Shown here piece by piece: positions 47,750 through 59,630 of a stretch of DNA of 64,000 nucleotides (within the stretch, counting starts at the first letter, position 1; the number at the start of each line of letters is the position of its first letter). Location of the stretch: NCBI GenBank assembly GCA_034336665.1, contig CM067592.1:55976473-56040472 (forward strand), read 5' to 3'. The position numbers and the translations under genes are program-made. The stretch comes from Luscinia megarhynchos. Its lineage: Eukaryota; Chordata; Aves; Passeriformes; Turdidae. The notes under the pieces were generated by a model, which saw only the letters and a program-made list of their open reading frames with translations, was not told the DNA's origin and did not search any database.

Positions 47750-47880
47750 TCTCCTCTGATCTGAGCAGAGGGCGCTGCCCCTGCCCAGGTCTAGCCAGGG
47801 AGTGAAGCAATGCCCTCTCTGTTTGCTCCCTGTGATCAGCTGAGCCTTTTGTGACTCAGCCCCCTTAAGGTCACCTCCGA
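47750..47880 (+). promoter_or_regulatory. Cluster of regulatory-looking motifs (CTCF-like, AP-1/MARE, nuclear-receptor half-site)
   Basis: GCAGAGGGCGCTGC (47765-47778) has the core of a CTCF site, although the upstream CC pair is not matched. TGACTCAGC (47852-47860) is a perfect AP-1 core extended toward a MAF recognition element. TTAAGGTCA (47865-47873) is an extended nuclear-receptor half-site. The three lie within about 110 bp in a GC-richer island. Motif evidence only; no transcript is implied. Confidence 0.35.
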
Positions 47881-50800
47881 CCTGGAGGAGCATGACTAAG
47901 CCCTGCTGCTGCTCTGGGTGCTTTTTCTGTTTCCATCTGGACATACAAGCCACAGTAAGTAGGGTACAATTGGGATATATTTGCAAAATACAGCTGAGCA
48001 AAAGTTTAAGACCAGCAACGGAATCACACAGGAGAAATTGTTAGAGAATGAATTTCCACTTAACCTCTTCCTTTTTTCTCCCCTCATCATTCTTAATGCA
48101 GAGAGGAAAGAAAAAGCTGACGTTCAGAAATGATCCATGAGGATCCATTTGTGAGGGAAGGATCTTTCGGTAAAAAAGCTGTGGTCACATTCCAACCGGC
48201 AAAATATCTGAATAAACATTTCAATATTTTAGCGTTATTGAAAGCCTTTGAAAGTAAAAATAAATAAAATAGTGCAATATGCCATTTTAATATTTTAAAA
48301 ACAATTCCTTTTCTAAAACAAATACTGATGTATGAAATGTTGTTTGAAGGATGTCAACTTTACTGAAACGCCTGTTTCTGGGGCAACCCTGTTTGATTTA
48401 CACTCCCTGAACAGATTTTCTCTGCAGAACTTTCATGCTATTACCTTCTATTGCACTCTGCAGTCAAAACCTCTTCAGTACCTATTAGTCTCTTACCCTT
48501 TCTAAAGTGCTCTGTAGTAAGTCAAAGTAAATGGGTAGGCAGAAATGGCCTTTAATATTTTACTGAGCAAACCTGGTTATAACCAGCCTCCTGTCACGCA
48601 GCCTTGGTTCTTGAAGTGTGTTTCATTAATTCTTCAATGTGTCCTGTGATATCCTTTCTGATCATCATAGGATAAAGTTCATTTCCTTCACACTTTTTTT
48701 GGAGCTCTTTGAGGTGGTTTTCATTTTTGTTTCCAGATGTACCAATAGTTTTGTGCTTCTAAGCCAAATATGGTTTAAATTTCCCTTCTATTCAGGAAAT
48801 GAACAAAATAATCCATGGCTATACTCATGTAAAGCACATCATTTGTCTCCCAAGTGCTTGCAGTAGAGTAAAAAAAAGCAACTGAGCACTGGCTGTCCTT
48901 AACAATGAAGCCTTCTAATTTCCAGCCTAAGACCCATTACAGGGCTGGAGTCTACTCTGCAAAGCAGCTTTAAAATGTTTTGTCATTGTGTCAGGCACGT
49001 CAGTTCATTAAGTTAAAAGACAGCAGGGATATTTGAGGGAGGTTTTTAGTGCTTCCTGCTCCTCGCACACATTTGATCCTGAAGCACAAAAGCAAGCATG
49101 ATTTTGTCTCAAAGTTTAAAGGTTTGCCTGGTCCCAGATCCTCCCAGCCTTTCTCTGCACTGTCCAGACCACTGCTTAGACACCCAGCTCCTGCTGTCTG
49201 TGGCAAGGAAGTGTCAGGAGAAGCATCCTTTGGCTGCAATGGGAGGGAAGTCTCTGGGGAGGTTCAGGATGTGAGAGCCCAGCTGCCCTCAGCCCCCAGC
49301 GTGAATCATCCTGCAGATGCTGCAGTCCCTCTAGCAGCAGACATTTGATGAGCTGCTTTCTAACCCAGTAACCTGGCAAACACTGTGCAACCTTTGTGAA
49401 ACCCAGACAGTCTGGATCAGACCTGAACATTAGGCTAAACTTTTTATTTTTTTTCTTTCACACATGTATATAAACACCTCATTCATAACTGGTTATTGTT
49501 CAGCTGAGCAGGGGGAACACTAATGTTTCTAAAATATGAGCAAGCTGATATCTAAGAGAAATATGTTCAAAGCTAGACGTTGAATTACTCACACTGTGAG
49601 TCAATAAGCATAGTAGAAAATGCAGACACTGTTATATACTGTCAAGTAAATGCAATTATTTTTCCTGTCATTCCTTGAATGCACACATATACTCCCTGTT
49701 CAGCAACAAACTTGCTGTTTGGGGTTTGTATGCCAGAAAAAGAGGTAAGAGATTTTTGTTTAAGCAAGAAGACAAACAATAAATCTTTGGGTTTTGGTCC
49801 AATGATCTGAAGCCAAAATGACTATAAATACATTGCTGCACATGTTTCAGATTGACATGAGAACCCATGTAATGGGGGGGAAAGTCCCTTCAAAGTCACC
49901 TATCTTTTGAAACAATAAAATCTAAACTACTGTGTTTGGCAGCACCAGAGCTGGAAAGTTTTATTTTTGTGGGTTGTATCATGACTCACCCTAACACATT
50001 ATCTGTGGACTTCTGGTTGTCTGGAGCAAGTGGACAGATTATTCTGAACTGACTCCAGACCTGGCAGGTATCTTTTCCACCATGTATGAATTGCACCCAA
50101 GACATTTTGGTATAGTATTACTAAGATAGTCTGACTTGGGAAACAGGAGAGCACTCAATTTCTTATTGACAAGCAGCATTAACACCTTAAAAGACAGTAA
50201 ATGAAGCAGGCAGTAACAAATACAAAAAATTTGCAGAATCCAGTATCTGGGGTAGAAGTTGCTTATTGCTGCAGTTTGAAAGCCCTTCTTTTCATGGCTG
50301 CCTGGAATGGGGTGATTTGAGAAGTGCTTGGAAGCAACTGGAGTCTCCATGATTCAAAGCAGTTCAACATATTTCTGTTCCTAATTTAATTCTGGAAAAA
50401 AATGAAGAAGTAAAGAATGGGTAGAAGTTCAGGATGTAATCTCTAACAGCCAAAACTACTCTAAAAACCAGCAAACATTTAAACAGATGGGATGTTTTTC
50501 TCTTGACTTTAATAGGCATCAGACAGACAGCCAAAACCAAACTTCTTGTAAGAGTAAAATTTTACGATCCAAGAAATAGAGATAACGCTCTAATAAAAGT
50601 TTCTGACTTCAGATGGTATACAATTACTGTGTTGTGTGGTGTTACAAGAGAAGAGCTTTTCATGTGGATCACTTGGCATGCTGGCAACACCCTGATCCTC
50701 TAACCTTCCCCTTGTACCTGGTTCTCACTTTACTGGAACACAGAGTGTGCCAATCAGAGGGTCAGGGTGCACCCACTGCCCCCTCCACGCAGAAGAGCAT

Positions 50801-52999
50801 TTTCTAGTCCTTTTCCCAACACCTTTTCATGAGATTAGGTATTATTCTGCTCCCAGTTTATGGACCAAAACACATAATTAGCTTGTCTTAAAATGAACAG
50901 GCACACTTTATTAAATCATTGTAGTTTTCAAACCTTAGTAATGGATAGATCTTCACAATAGCTGTAACCTGCTGTAGCATATTTTTTGTGCCTGTGGCTC
51001 TGGTCTATAAATGATAAATTCTGGTTATTCTTTATTACTGAAATAAGTAATATCCTAATGATTGACTTAGTCAGCTAGGTCAGAGAAAACAGACCAGAAC
51101 TTTTATCTGAAAATTTTCATCAGATTACAAATATAGAAAGAAACAAAACTATTATTATTTCTTTCTAAATTATCACAAAATATTTTTTTATTTCAGTATT
51201 TAACTTTGGGCCTAATTTTATTTAATTTCATGAAAGAGGAATTAGCATTAAGCATCTAACATGAAAAAAAATATATTTTATGTAGTTACAAGATTTACAC
51301 ATCACTAAAATTAAAAGTAAAATAAAGTAAAAGTAAAGTAAAATATTCAAACCAATAATGTAAATATAAATTGTAATACTTGGCTGCTTCTTAAATGAGA
51401 TATATTTTAGAACATTACTATTGTCAAAACTTAAAAAGAAGTAAAGTAGATTTTAAAATTCAGGCTTATGTAGTATATAGATTGCAATAAAGGCAATAAT
51501 AATCCAACATACACAAAGGTATTGGTTTAATTAATTTCGAGACTCAGAAAACTCCCTTTAAAAAAATAAATGAAATGGCTTTGGCCTTTAAAAACATGAG
51601 GAATTAGCCAAGCAAACCTTATTCAGGACTCCTCAAAATTGCAGTTGAATTCTGTGGGCCTTAGATCAATCAATAGCTTAAGTTTCATATTTGGACTTAG
51701 CATATTTGATTTCTCCATTTTACCAGTCGCCCTTTTAGAGACAGCTTATTAGAAGAACAGCTTAATTGATCATTTCAATCTTCTTTGCACATAAATTCTG
51801 TTACAGATTGTTTTCTTTCAATCAGAGAATTGGTAGGTATATTAGAGAGACTGTGTCTGGATGTTAACTTAGGTTAATTGCACTCTGTATCAGACCTCAT
51901 TCTCTCTATCAGGTGAGTAATATTCATTTGCCTCACCTCCAGTCTGCACAGTGACACATAAATTTCCTGTGCAGTTGCAAATACATTGTGTTTTTATCAC
52001 TTTTGACAGGCTGCTTTCTCCACAGAGAGCATGTCTCAAACCAGAGAAAACATCTGTCTATTGAGGAATACTCTGCCACGAGATATGTGAGTGCCTTGTA
52101 AGTTCTGGTCCTTTTTGATACAGAGCATTTTCTTCTCCAAAACCTTACTTGTAACAAGGTGTCTATTCTCCTAGACTATAGAAATGAACCTGTGAGCACC
52201 AATAGTTTTTCTTTTCAGAAGTAGTTTCTTCCCTTGCTCACACACTCCTCAAATAACACACAGGAAGTGTTCAGCTGCACTACTTTTCTCCTATAAATCA
52301 TTCCTTCAAGTATCAGCAAGTTAACATGAAAGTTAACAGGAGTTTTGAGTATCCCTGACAAGATACATATCAGTGGGTCAGACAATTCTTGGCACCCCTC
52401 TTACTACTGTTATTATTGGTAAAACACAGGATCAAATAGCAGTTTGTCTACTGCAGGCTGCCTAGCCATTTCCCAAAGACTCTAAAGATGCACAAAGATT
52501 CAATATTCACCTATGAACAAAAGTATGATTTTCCCAATGTCCCACGAAATACCAGTCATTTGAAACTGCTCTCAAGGGTGTGTAACACTAGAAATTCCCA
52601 ATTACTCTGCCTATCTATGATGGTGTTCTAACAATTCCAGTGCTCAGCAGCACAGAGCTTGAAGGTAGGTCTGAATGATTATTCCTTTCTGCATTTCTGG
52701 CCCATAGGTGCTTCATAGCAGTACAGGGAAGCAGAAATGCAGAGCACACTCCGAGATTCTTCAAGGAATGCAGAGATTAGGAACCAGAAAGTTACCCAAG
52801 TTTTACTAAACATTATGTGGTTTTGCACTTGGATAAAGATACATTTGTGCTAACTGCTCCTGATCATCTATTCTGTGTTATGCACAGAGGAATAGACTCC
52901 ACATAACTGAAAGTGCAAATAGACATTTTGGTTTTTTAGCCATGACTGACTTTTATATGGCATAGCTTGTGGAAAAGCAAATACAAAGTTTAATTAAAA
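47881..52999. other. Unique AT-rich sequence, no gene recognised
   Basis: It includes an imperfect (AAAGT)n/(AAAT)n run at 51310-51345 and a very AT-rich block at 51100-51600. The longest frames are 103 codons (50039-50350, minus) and 99 codons (49049-49348, plus), both unrecognised. Confidence 0.5.
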
Positions 53000-53073
53000 C
53001 TGAGCTCAGTCATGTTGAACCTGCAACCTTTGGAATAAGAGGTGGGGCTATTATCCACTTGGCTACCTGGTCT
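53000..53073 (-). ncRNA. tRNA-like relic (tRNA pseudogene or SINE head)
   Basis: On the minus strand TAGCCAAGTGG (53065-53055) fits a pol III A box, and GGTTCAACATG (53021-53011) fits a B box. The two starts are 44 bases apart, exactly as in a tRNA. The D-arm keeps three of four pairs, and the middle (CTCTTATTCCAAAGGTT) is close to the anticodon-to-variable region of an arginine-type tRNA. The T-stem and acceptor stem do not pair, so it cannot be a working tRNA. No CR1-like 3' tail follows, so an established CR1-mobilised SINE cannot be confirmed. Confidence 0.4.
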
Positions 53074-53080
53074 CTATGGG

Positions 53081-53190
53081 TGCATGTACACATACATGTA
53101 CATATACATATACACATGTGGATTTATATATATGTATATGCATATATGTATATTTATATATATGTATATGTATATGTGTGTGTGTGTATA
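53081..53190. repeat. AT-rich compound microsatellite (ATGTAT/TATA/TG)
   Basis: Irregular ATGTATAT, ACATATAC and TATA units end in (TG)n. It is largely self-complementary. Overlapping Tyr/Ile/Met-rich frames here are artefacts. Confidence 0.9.
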
Positions 53191-55862
53191 TAGGAGTTTA
53201 CTTGCTGCACTCATGTTCCAGAGAATAAGAGCAACCTGGAGAGCATATAACCTTAAAAATAATTTTCAAAATCAAATATAAGTAGTATTCAGTTCAAACA
53301 AAACCTATCCCCCAATTCATACAAAGATTTAAGTGCATAGAAAATTTAATGAAGGTTAGATTTGCAGTAATAGTCTGTTATTTTGCTTGAACTAAAGATA
53401 TTTGAGTACCTTTAAGTGCCAAACATTAGCACTATTCAGTACATGAGCTACTTATTTCAGTGGGATCAAGGTCTGGCCCCTCATGGCCCATTTTGGAATT
53501 CTAATGAATTTATTGTTTGACTTCTTTGAAAAGTCTCTTGGCAGGGAGCTCTTACAAATATAATGATTTGATAATGAAGGGCCATTTTTTTTCTCTCTAT
53601 GCTGTACTGGCTGTACTTTCAGCTATTGTGGAGTAGAAATTGTTCAGCAAAAGAACTATATTAACATTATGGAGGGAAGTTAATTAAAAGTCAGCTGTAA
53701 ATGCTGAATGCAAACAACGCTGAGTCCTTACTTCATAACTCCATATGTAAACAAAACATAATAAAAATGAAAGTAATCTACCGTTATTTTCTCAGAAATA
53801 ACATATCTGAAAATGAGTTATATACTACTTTAATTCTTAATCCATAAATATACACAGAAGGATGGCACCAATAAAGTGACTTCAGGATATGGGAGTGATT
53901 GTGTCTGTCTGTGCAAGCCCATCAAGGGAATACTATTTAAGGGTTTGATATTATAACTCATATCTGAATATGAATTATTCCTGGATTGTCAGACAATATT
54001 TAAGTACATACCCATATATATCCTAGCTTGTTTATGTGAGTTCTGTGGATTAATACATTTTCTCTCTGTGAGTGATTTTTTTCAAGATTTTGGGGGCTTT
54101 TTTTTATTCCTTTGTGAATAATGTGCTATTTCACTCTTCTAGGTTTTTTCTTGAAGATATGAGTATTTTTGCTCCTGACAAACCATGTCTTGATATGTTT
54201 CAGTTCTCAGTCATTTCCTCACATCCTTCTGGTGTGTACATTATCAGCATGGAAATTTGGGAATCTGAACTAATGCCTCAAATATTCTGCCCTCTGTGTG
54301 TGAGGTTCCTGGCATAAGTAACTGAAGTCATGCAGGGATTCAAAGTCAAGTAACAGTATTAAAAAATTGCCATGAGCTTTCTTAATATCTAGCTTTTAAT
54401 GTCCCTCCCAATACATTCCTTACAAAATGAAGTCTGCCTGGGAAATATTCAAGTGCTATGGATGACTGCAGCAATGGTAGTTTCAACTACAAAACCCTGT
54501 TTTTTATGCAAAAAACATGGGATACTCTATCAAATGTCTCCTTGTCTACATCATATTCATTATTCAGTTGGGATCAATCAACTATGATGAGACAGATACA
54601 TGTTAAAGTTTATTGTATGCTGATGGCTTCTGATTTGAGGCAGCCTGTCTGAAATTTAACTTTCAGAGCATCCTCTACAGCAGTAATGTGAGAAAGGCAA
54701 AAGAGTTCTCAGTCCAACTGGAGGCCACTGAGTGAAACACACTTCATGTCTCACTCTGATAACTCCTTGAAGGAGAAAGTGAGAGGTGGCCACCACTATT
54801 GCTATGAAAATTTGTTATAGCATGCTTCTGGAGAACATCTGTCCTAAGTAATCTGTGTTTGCCAGTGCATGATCCAACTTAATGAAATGCTTTGTGTGTA
54901 TGATGGCCCTCTCCAATTACATGTAGAAAAGGGAAAGGCAATTCAGTGAAAAGAATACAGAAAAAATCCAAAATAGTGGTTGTGCTTTAGAGCACATCAG
55001 GAATAGCTGCAAGTGTTTGTCATTTAAATATACCATGAAGAAATTATGGCATGGTGGACAGGTCTTGAAACATAAGAGAAGGAGCTCCTGGCATTAATGT
55101 GGTTTCTGGGCTTCAGTAGCCTATGCCTTTGCAACAGCCCCATTGTGTTGGCTGGGCTATTCTCACCATCCTTTTCTAAGGCAGGGAGTTTATGTACCTC
55201 TGTCTTTCCCCTCTAACTTGTTGGGACAATGGTGATTCAGGCAGGCTGACAATGTCACCAATTGCACCTGGAACAGGTCTTATTTTAACTTACGTTTTGT
55301 CAATAGTAGCATTCTTGTTGACAGGACTAGGACAGTCAACAGAATTCCCACCCTCTTTGCAACTCAGCAGCAGTAGGTGACAGAGCACAGACAGAGAGTC
55401 TTTGCATATTTTAACTACATAGGCCAGTGAACATGTTCTTGACACACAACATTGGCATCATTTTAGTTCACCTAGGTGACTTAAGGAACAGAAGAGCTCT
55501 TTTTTAATAATTTCTGAATGACTACACTCAGAGAATGAGGACACAAAGTTATGTATTTAAACTTTCTGTCTGTAAGTGCACTGCAAAAAAAAAATTGTTG
55601 TGTTGCTTTTGGAAGCAAAATTTCCCCAGTCCTTGGACAGTAAAAGCAGGTCTGTGTTAAACCATTTATAGTTACTTTCTCCATTTTCTCCTATTAGTCT
55701 TCTTGTGTACCTCTGTCTCTCACTGAAATGTTTTTCTTGAAATTGTGGGAGCTTACAGCTTTTAGATAAAGAAGAACTTATCCAGGGAGGAATATTATGT
55801 GACTTTTAACTCCTGAATCTTAGTGTATGAGCCACTTACTTATAACTTACTTATAACTTTTA
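53191..55862. other. Unique sequence, no gene recognised
   Basis: The longest frame is 81 codons (54072-54317, plus) and is unrecognised. A 13-bp direct repeat (ACTTACTTATAA) lies immediately before the purine array at about 55836-55860. Confidence 0.5.
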
Positions 55863-56128
55863 AGGGAGGAAAGGGAAGAGAGAAAAGGAAGAGAGAAAGG
55901 GAAAGGGAAAGGGAAAGGGAAAGGAAAAGGAAAAGGAAAAGGAAAAGGAAAAGGAAAAGGAAAAGGAAAAGGAAAAGGAAAAGGAAAAGGAAAAGGAAAA
56001 GGAAAAGGAAAAGGAAAAGGAAAAGGAAAAGGAAAAGGAAAAGGAAAAGGAAAAGGAAAAGGAAAAATGAAAAGGAAGAGGAAGAGGAAGGGGAAAACGG
56101 CAAAAGGAAAAGGGAAAAAATGGAAAGG
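55863..56128. repeat. (GGAAAA)n purine array
   Basis: A degenerate GGGAAA/GAGA lead-in (55863-55920) passes into nearly pure GGAAAA (55921-56066) and then a mixed purine tail. The plus strand is all purine apart from single T or C near 56068, 56098-56101 and 56121. Lys-Arg and Phe-Leu/Phe-Pro/Phe-Ser frames of 87-123 codons are repeat artefacts. Confidence 0.97.
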
Positions 56129-58437
56129 GCACAAGATCTAAGGAAACAGAATTACCTTAGTGTGACTGGTGTGCCTTGCTCTGAGATACTGTAAGAGCTT
56201 TTCAAGAAATGTTTCTTGAATGAACCAGCAATGTACTGCAGAATCCTGGTGGGACTGGGTGGAAATCAGGGAGAAAACACCTTAGTAAATGCACTTTTTA
56301 ATGATGCTCACAAGACTCGCTGAATATTTGTCTTCTATTTCCTCATAATTTTTAATACAGACAAAATAGCAAAGAAAAACATTTGGGAAAGAATGAAAAT
56401 AAAGGAGAAGCAGAGTGCAAAAGACCCTGATTAGCTGTAATCCTGAGATAAATTACACATGTTTATGCAGGAGGTCAGTCACTACTGTAGCAGAGAAGAG
56501 ATAAATATCTGATTAGTCAAGCATAAAAATTGTACTCTGAATACTTGGCAATAGATGAAATTCACCATTTGATAAAACTGTTTACTTAAATTCACTCCAT
56601 AGAAATAGCCAACATTTAAGTGAGGCTATATCTCACAAGGGCATAATCTATGGAAATGTATGTCACATCCCATGAATACTAAACAAATTCATTATGAACA
56701 GCAGCATTTCCCAGGAATCTGTAGTGAAGGAGCATTTAAATTAAATTGTGTCTCTTGATTTTACACTGCAATCAATGTTTATCAGCCCATTCCTTATTTT
56801 TTCTCTCTTAAGTCATCAAACCCTTCAGCTTGTCAACATACGAAAGCACATTTGAGCAGCTCAGCCCAAGAACAAAACAGGGGGAAAGAGACAAAGGAGT
56901 CATTCTTCACATCATGGAGCATCAAATTCTTTATTGTAAAAAGCACAGTGGAAAAATCCTGGGATTAAGAAATACAAAACTAAATGCCCATGTTAGAGCA
57001 CTAGAAAGGACTTGATTTCCTAATCTCTATGCTACAAAGGTATTGTAGTGCTTAAGAGAGATAAGATACCCTCTGACACTTGGACCAGTCAGCAAGATTT
57101 CTGAAAGACAATTGTTATGAAGCTTAAACCAGTTTCCTCATAATGAGACAAGCTTCCAATCATATGGAAGCAGAAAAAAAAAACCCACTGTTTGCCTCTC
57201 AGACTTTCCCAGGACCACCTCAGTGGCATCATCAATAGCCTGCTTGCACCTCCACTGGTCAGTGAAGTATTTCCCTCATCCAGCAAAAAAGTGCTTTTTA
57301 TTTTGGGTGAATCACCTGCCAGAACACTTGTCCAAGTGGCACACTTTAATTTCTTCAACATTACCATTGAGTTATCAGAGAAACAACAAATTATTGTTTC
57401 AACTACTGTCCCACTATTATACAAAATCTTACCCAGCTTCATCTGTTAGTGACAGTTTCTTTGTGACATTGTCTTCCAAACAGAGCATTTCACTACCTGC
57501 ATGACTTGTTTTCACAGTGCTCAAAATCTATAAACACTCACTAAAAGGCAAAGGGTAATGATTCTGCATGGCTAACTGATTTACACCCTCATATTTCCAG
57601 CAGGCTAATAGGACAAAATATCAGTACTCTTCCTTTTATCTAAATCGGGAACATGTACATGAACACCTTGAGTGTCTCACATCTTTTTGAACATTACAGC
57701 CATCTGGAATGCATACTTTCAAGCAAAAAGTTCTTCTGCATCCAGAAGGATTATTAAAAAAGAACTTTTACTGACAGTAAATTGCAGCCTTTATCACTTT
57801 AATTGTATTTAATTGTATCAGTAAATCTCTCTATAGATTTCAATATTTACCCCAGTGAATACCTTCCTATCTTCATTTCTCTGTCAGAAATTAGTTTGAT
57901 TTCTATATAAAAAGTGTAATTTTATTGTCTCAAAAAGTGCATAAGTACATTTTAAAGTAGAGAATCTCAATTCAGTGTACATTAGAATTAGTAAGAGAAT
58001 CAGAAAAACTTTGTTGCCATTGCTGATGGCAAGAGGTATTGATGACTTTTAGCTGATCAAAAATGAATTGCAGCATTCTTATCAAGCAGCAGGTCAAAGT
58101 GCATACACTTTACTCTGAGAGCATTTGAAACACTTCTTTAAGTGATAATACTTCCTGTATCTGATTTTTCATGTATGAAAAGCCAGAGATGATACTTGAC
58201 TTTTTTTAGTAAATGTACTTAGATTTCTCAAAAATGTTTCAGTATGTGTGTAAGATACACAAAATTATAAATATGATTGAGTTAAATTTCTTTGGAAACA
58301 AAAAAGAGTCATTAAGTAATGATTTTTTTAATTTTAGTTTTCATTTAGCTCTCTTATAGACATGGTATCTTCTTTTTTTTCACCAACTTCCTATTCAGTA
58401 CAGATACGCAAAAGAACAGCATTTGTCACATCAAATC
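56129..58437. other. Unique sequence, no gene recognised
   Basis: Overlapping frames on both strands at 57089-57504 (85-117 codons) cancel out as evidence and have no recognisable product. No repeat family was seen. Confidence 0.5.
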
Positions 58438-58516
58438 AGCCCCAAGGTCCATCTAACAGTGTATGTCTCCTGTTGGTGATGATAAATGTTAGATGCACCA
58501 AAGGAAGTTTAGGACA
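58438..58516 (-). mobile_element. Ancient CR1-like relic
   Basis: CCCCAAGGTCCATCTAACAG, TGTCTCCTGTTGG, then TTAGATGCACCAAAGGAAG resemble, in order, a block (GGTCCATCTAGCCCAGT...CTGTCT...AGATGC...CAGAGGGAA) found in old sauropsid CR1-type LINEs, read in antisense. The similarity is patchy and recognised from memory. It is much older than the CR1 at 20832. Confidence 0.35.
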
Positions 58517-59600
58517 AAACTGAATGAACTGTTCCTTGATCCCTCTCAATAGAGATGGACTAAAGTATTAAAGATCAAGATTGCTTTCAAAATTTTGTCA
58601 CCTCTTTGAAGTCACTCTATGGTTCAAATAATTCATTGTCTCTTCTGAGCAAAGCAATAAAAAATCCTGAAAAATGTCCATGTATTTCTTACTATGGGGA
58701 GATGTCAACTGCACAAACACAAGGTTTCTAATTGGTGCAGAAAAACAGCTGCTCTCTCCTGAGCTCACCTTGCACCCTTCAAATACTCCTGCTCATGTAC
58801 TTTTGATCTGTTTTACTCTGCTGCACCTCCACAGAAGAGCTAATAGGATAAAAGGTGTTCAGTGCCTTGTGTGACCTTTCACTAGGAAGGGCTGCAGTAA
58901 ACACATATTTCCAGAAAGTAGGTAATACAGTAGCAGAGCTGGGATATGTCACTGCAAGTGGAAGCGGCTTCATGAAATTACTTCTCACTTTCCATTGTCC
59001 TGTGAAAAGCTCTTTCAACACAGATTCCTTCTCATCAGCATTTCACTGCTGTGGATGCATTCTGTTTAACATGCTTTCTCAGTTTGGGCAGATGTACGTT
59101 TTTGGCAACACTATATTCATCTGTTGAAGTCCCTTCATGTGGCAGCACAGTGCTGTCTGGGCTGCCTGTGCCTAACTCTACACATAAGCCTGGATTTCTA
59201 TTGCTGGCAGAGGAAAATCTCCTTTTGATCATATAAAAAAAGCAAAGCAAATCTTAATAGACTTAGTTGCTATTCATTTTCCATTGGTGTTTATTAAAGG
59301 CCTCATCCAAGACCTATATAAATCAAAAGAAATTTTTCTGCTTTGGTTATCCATAAGCATCCGGGTAAGTGCCCAATACATCTGTTCATCTTTTCTCAAA
59401 CTGTTAATTACTGTACCACAGAGAATTGAAAGTACTTAGAAATATTTTTTTATAGTATAGATCTACATCATTAATATCTACAGGAGTGCTGTGGTGTACT
59501 TGACATGGCTTGAACAGAATGGATGGTATAGAAAATGTTCAGCAAACCTTAGTTTATTCACACCATTTCAGACAGCAAATATTGATGTTCATTAAAAGAA
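58517..59600. other. Unique sequence, no gene recognised
   Basis: A 90-codon plus frame (58855-59127) overlaps minus frames of 71 and 80 codons. No domain was recognised. Confidence 0.5.
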
Positions 59601-59630
59601 ACTAACTAACTAAATAAATAAATAAATAAA
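59601..59630. repeat. (AACT)n(AAAT)n microsatellite
   Basis: Three AACT units run into four to five AAAT units. Confidence 0.9.

Noticed and set aside
55823..56194. Lys-Arg-rich 123-codon frame
   Set aside because: Translation of the GGAAAA array, not a nuclear basic protein.
57089..57504. Overlapping 117-, 85- and 93-codon frames on both strands
   Set aside because: Mutually exclusive frames with no recognisable product.
59341..59365. CTTTGGTTATCC, resembling part of a known microRNA (miR-9)
   Set aside because: Only a partial seed-region match; no mature-length identity and no matching hairpin arm seen nearby.
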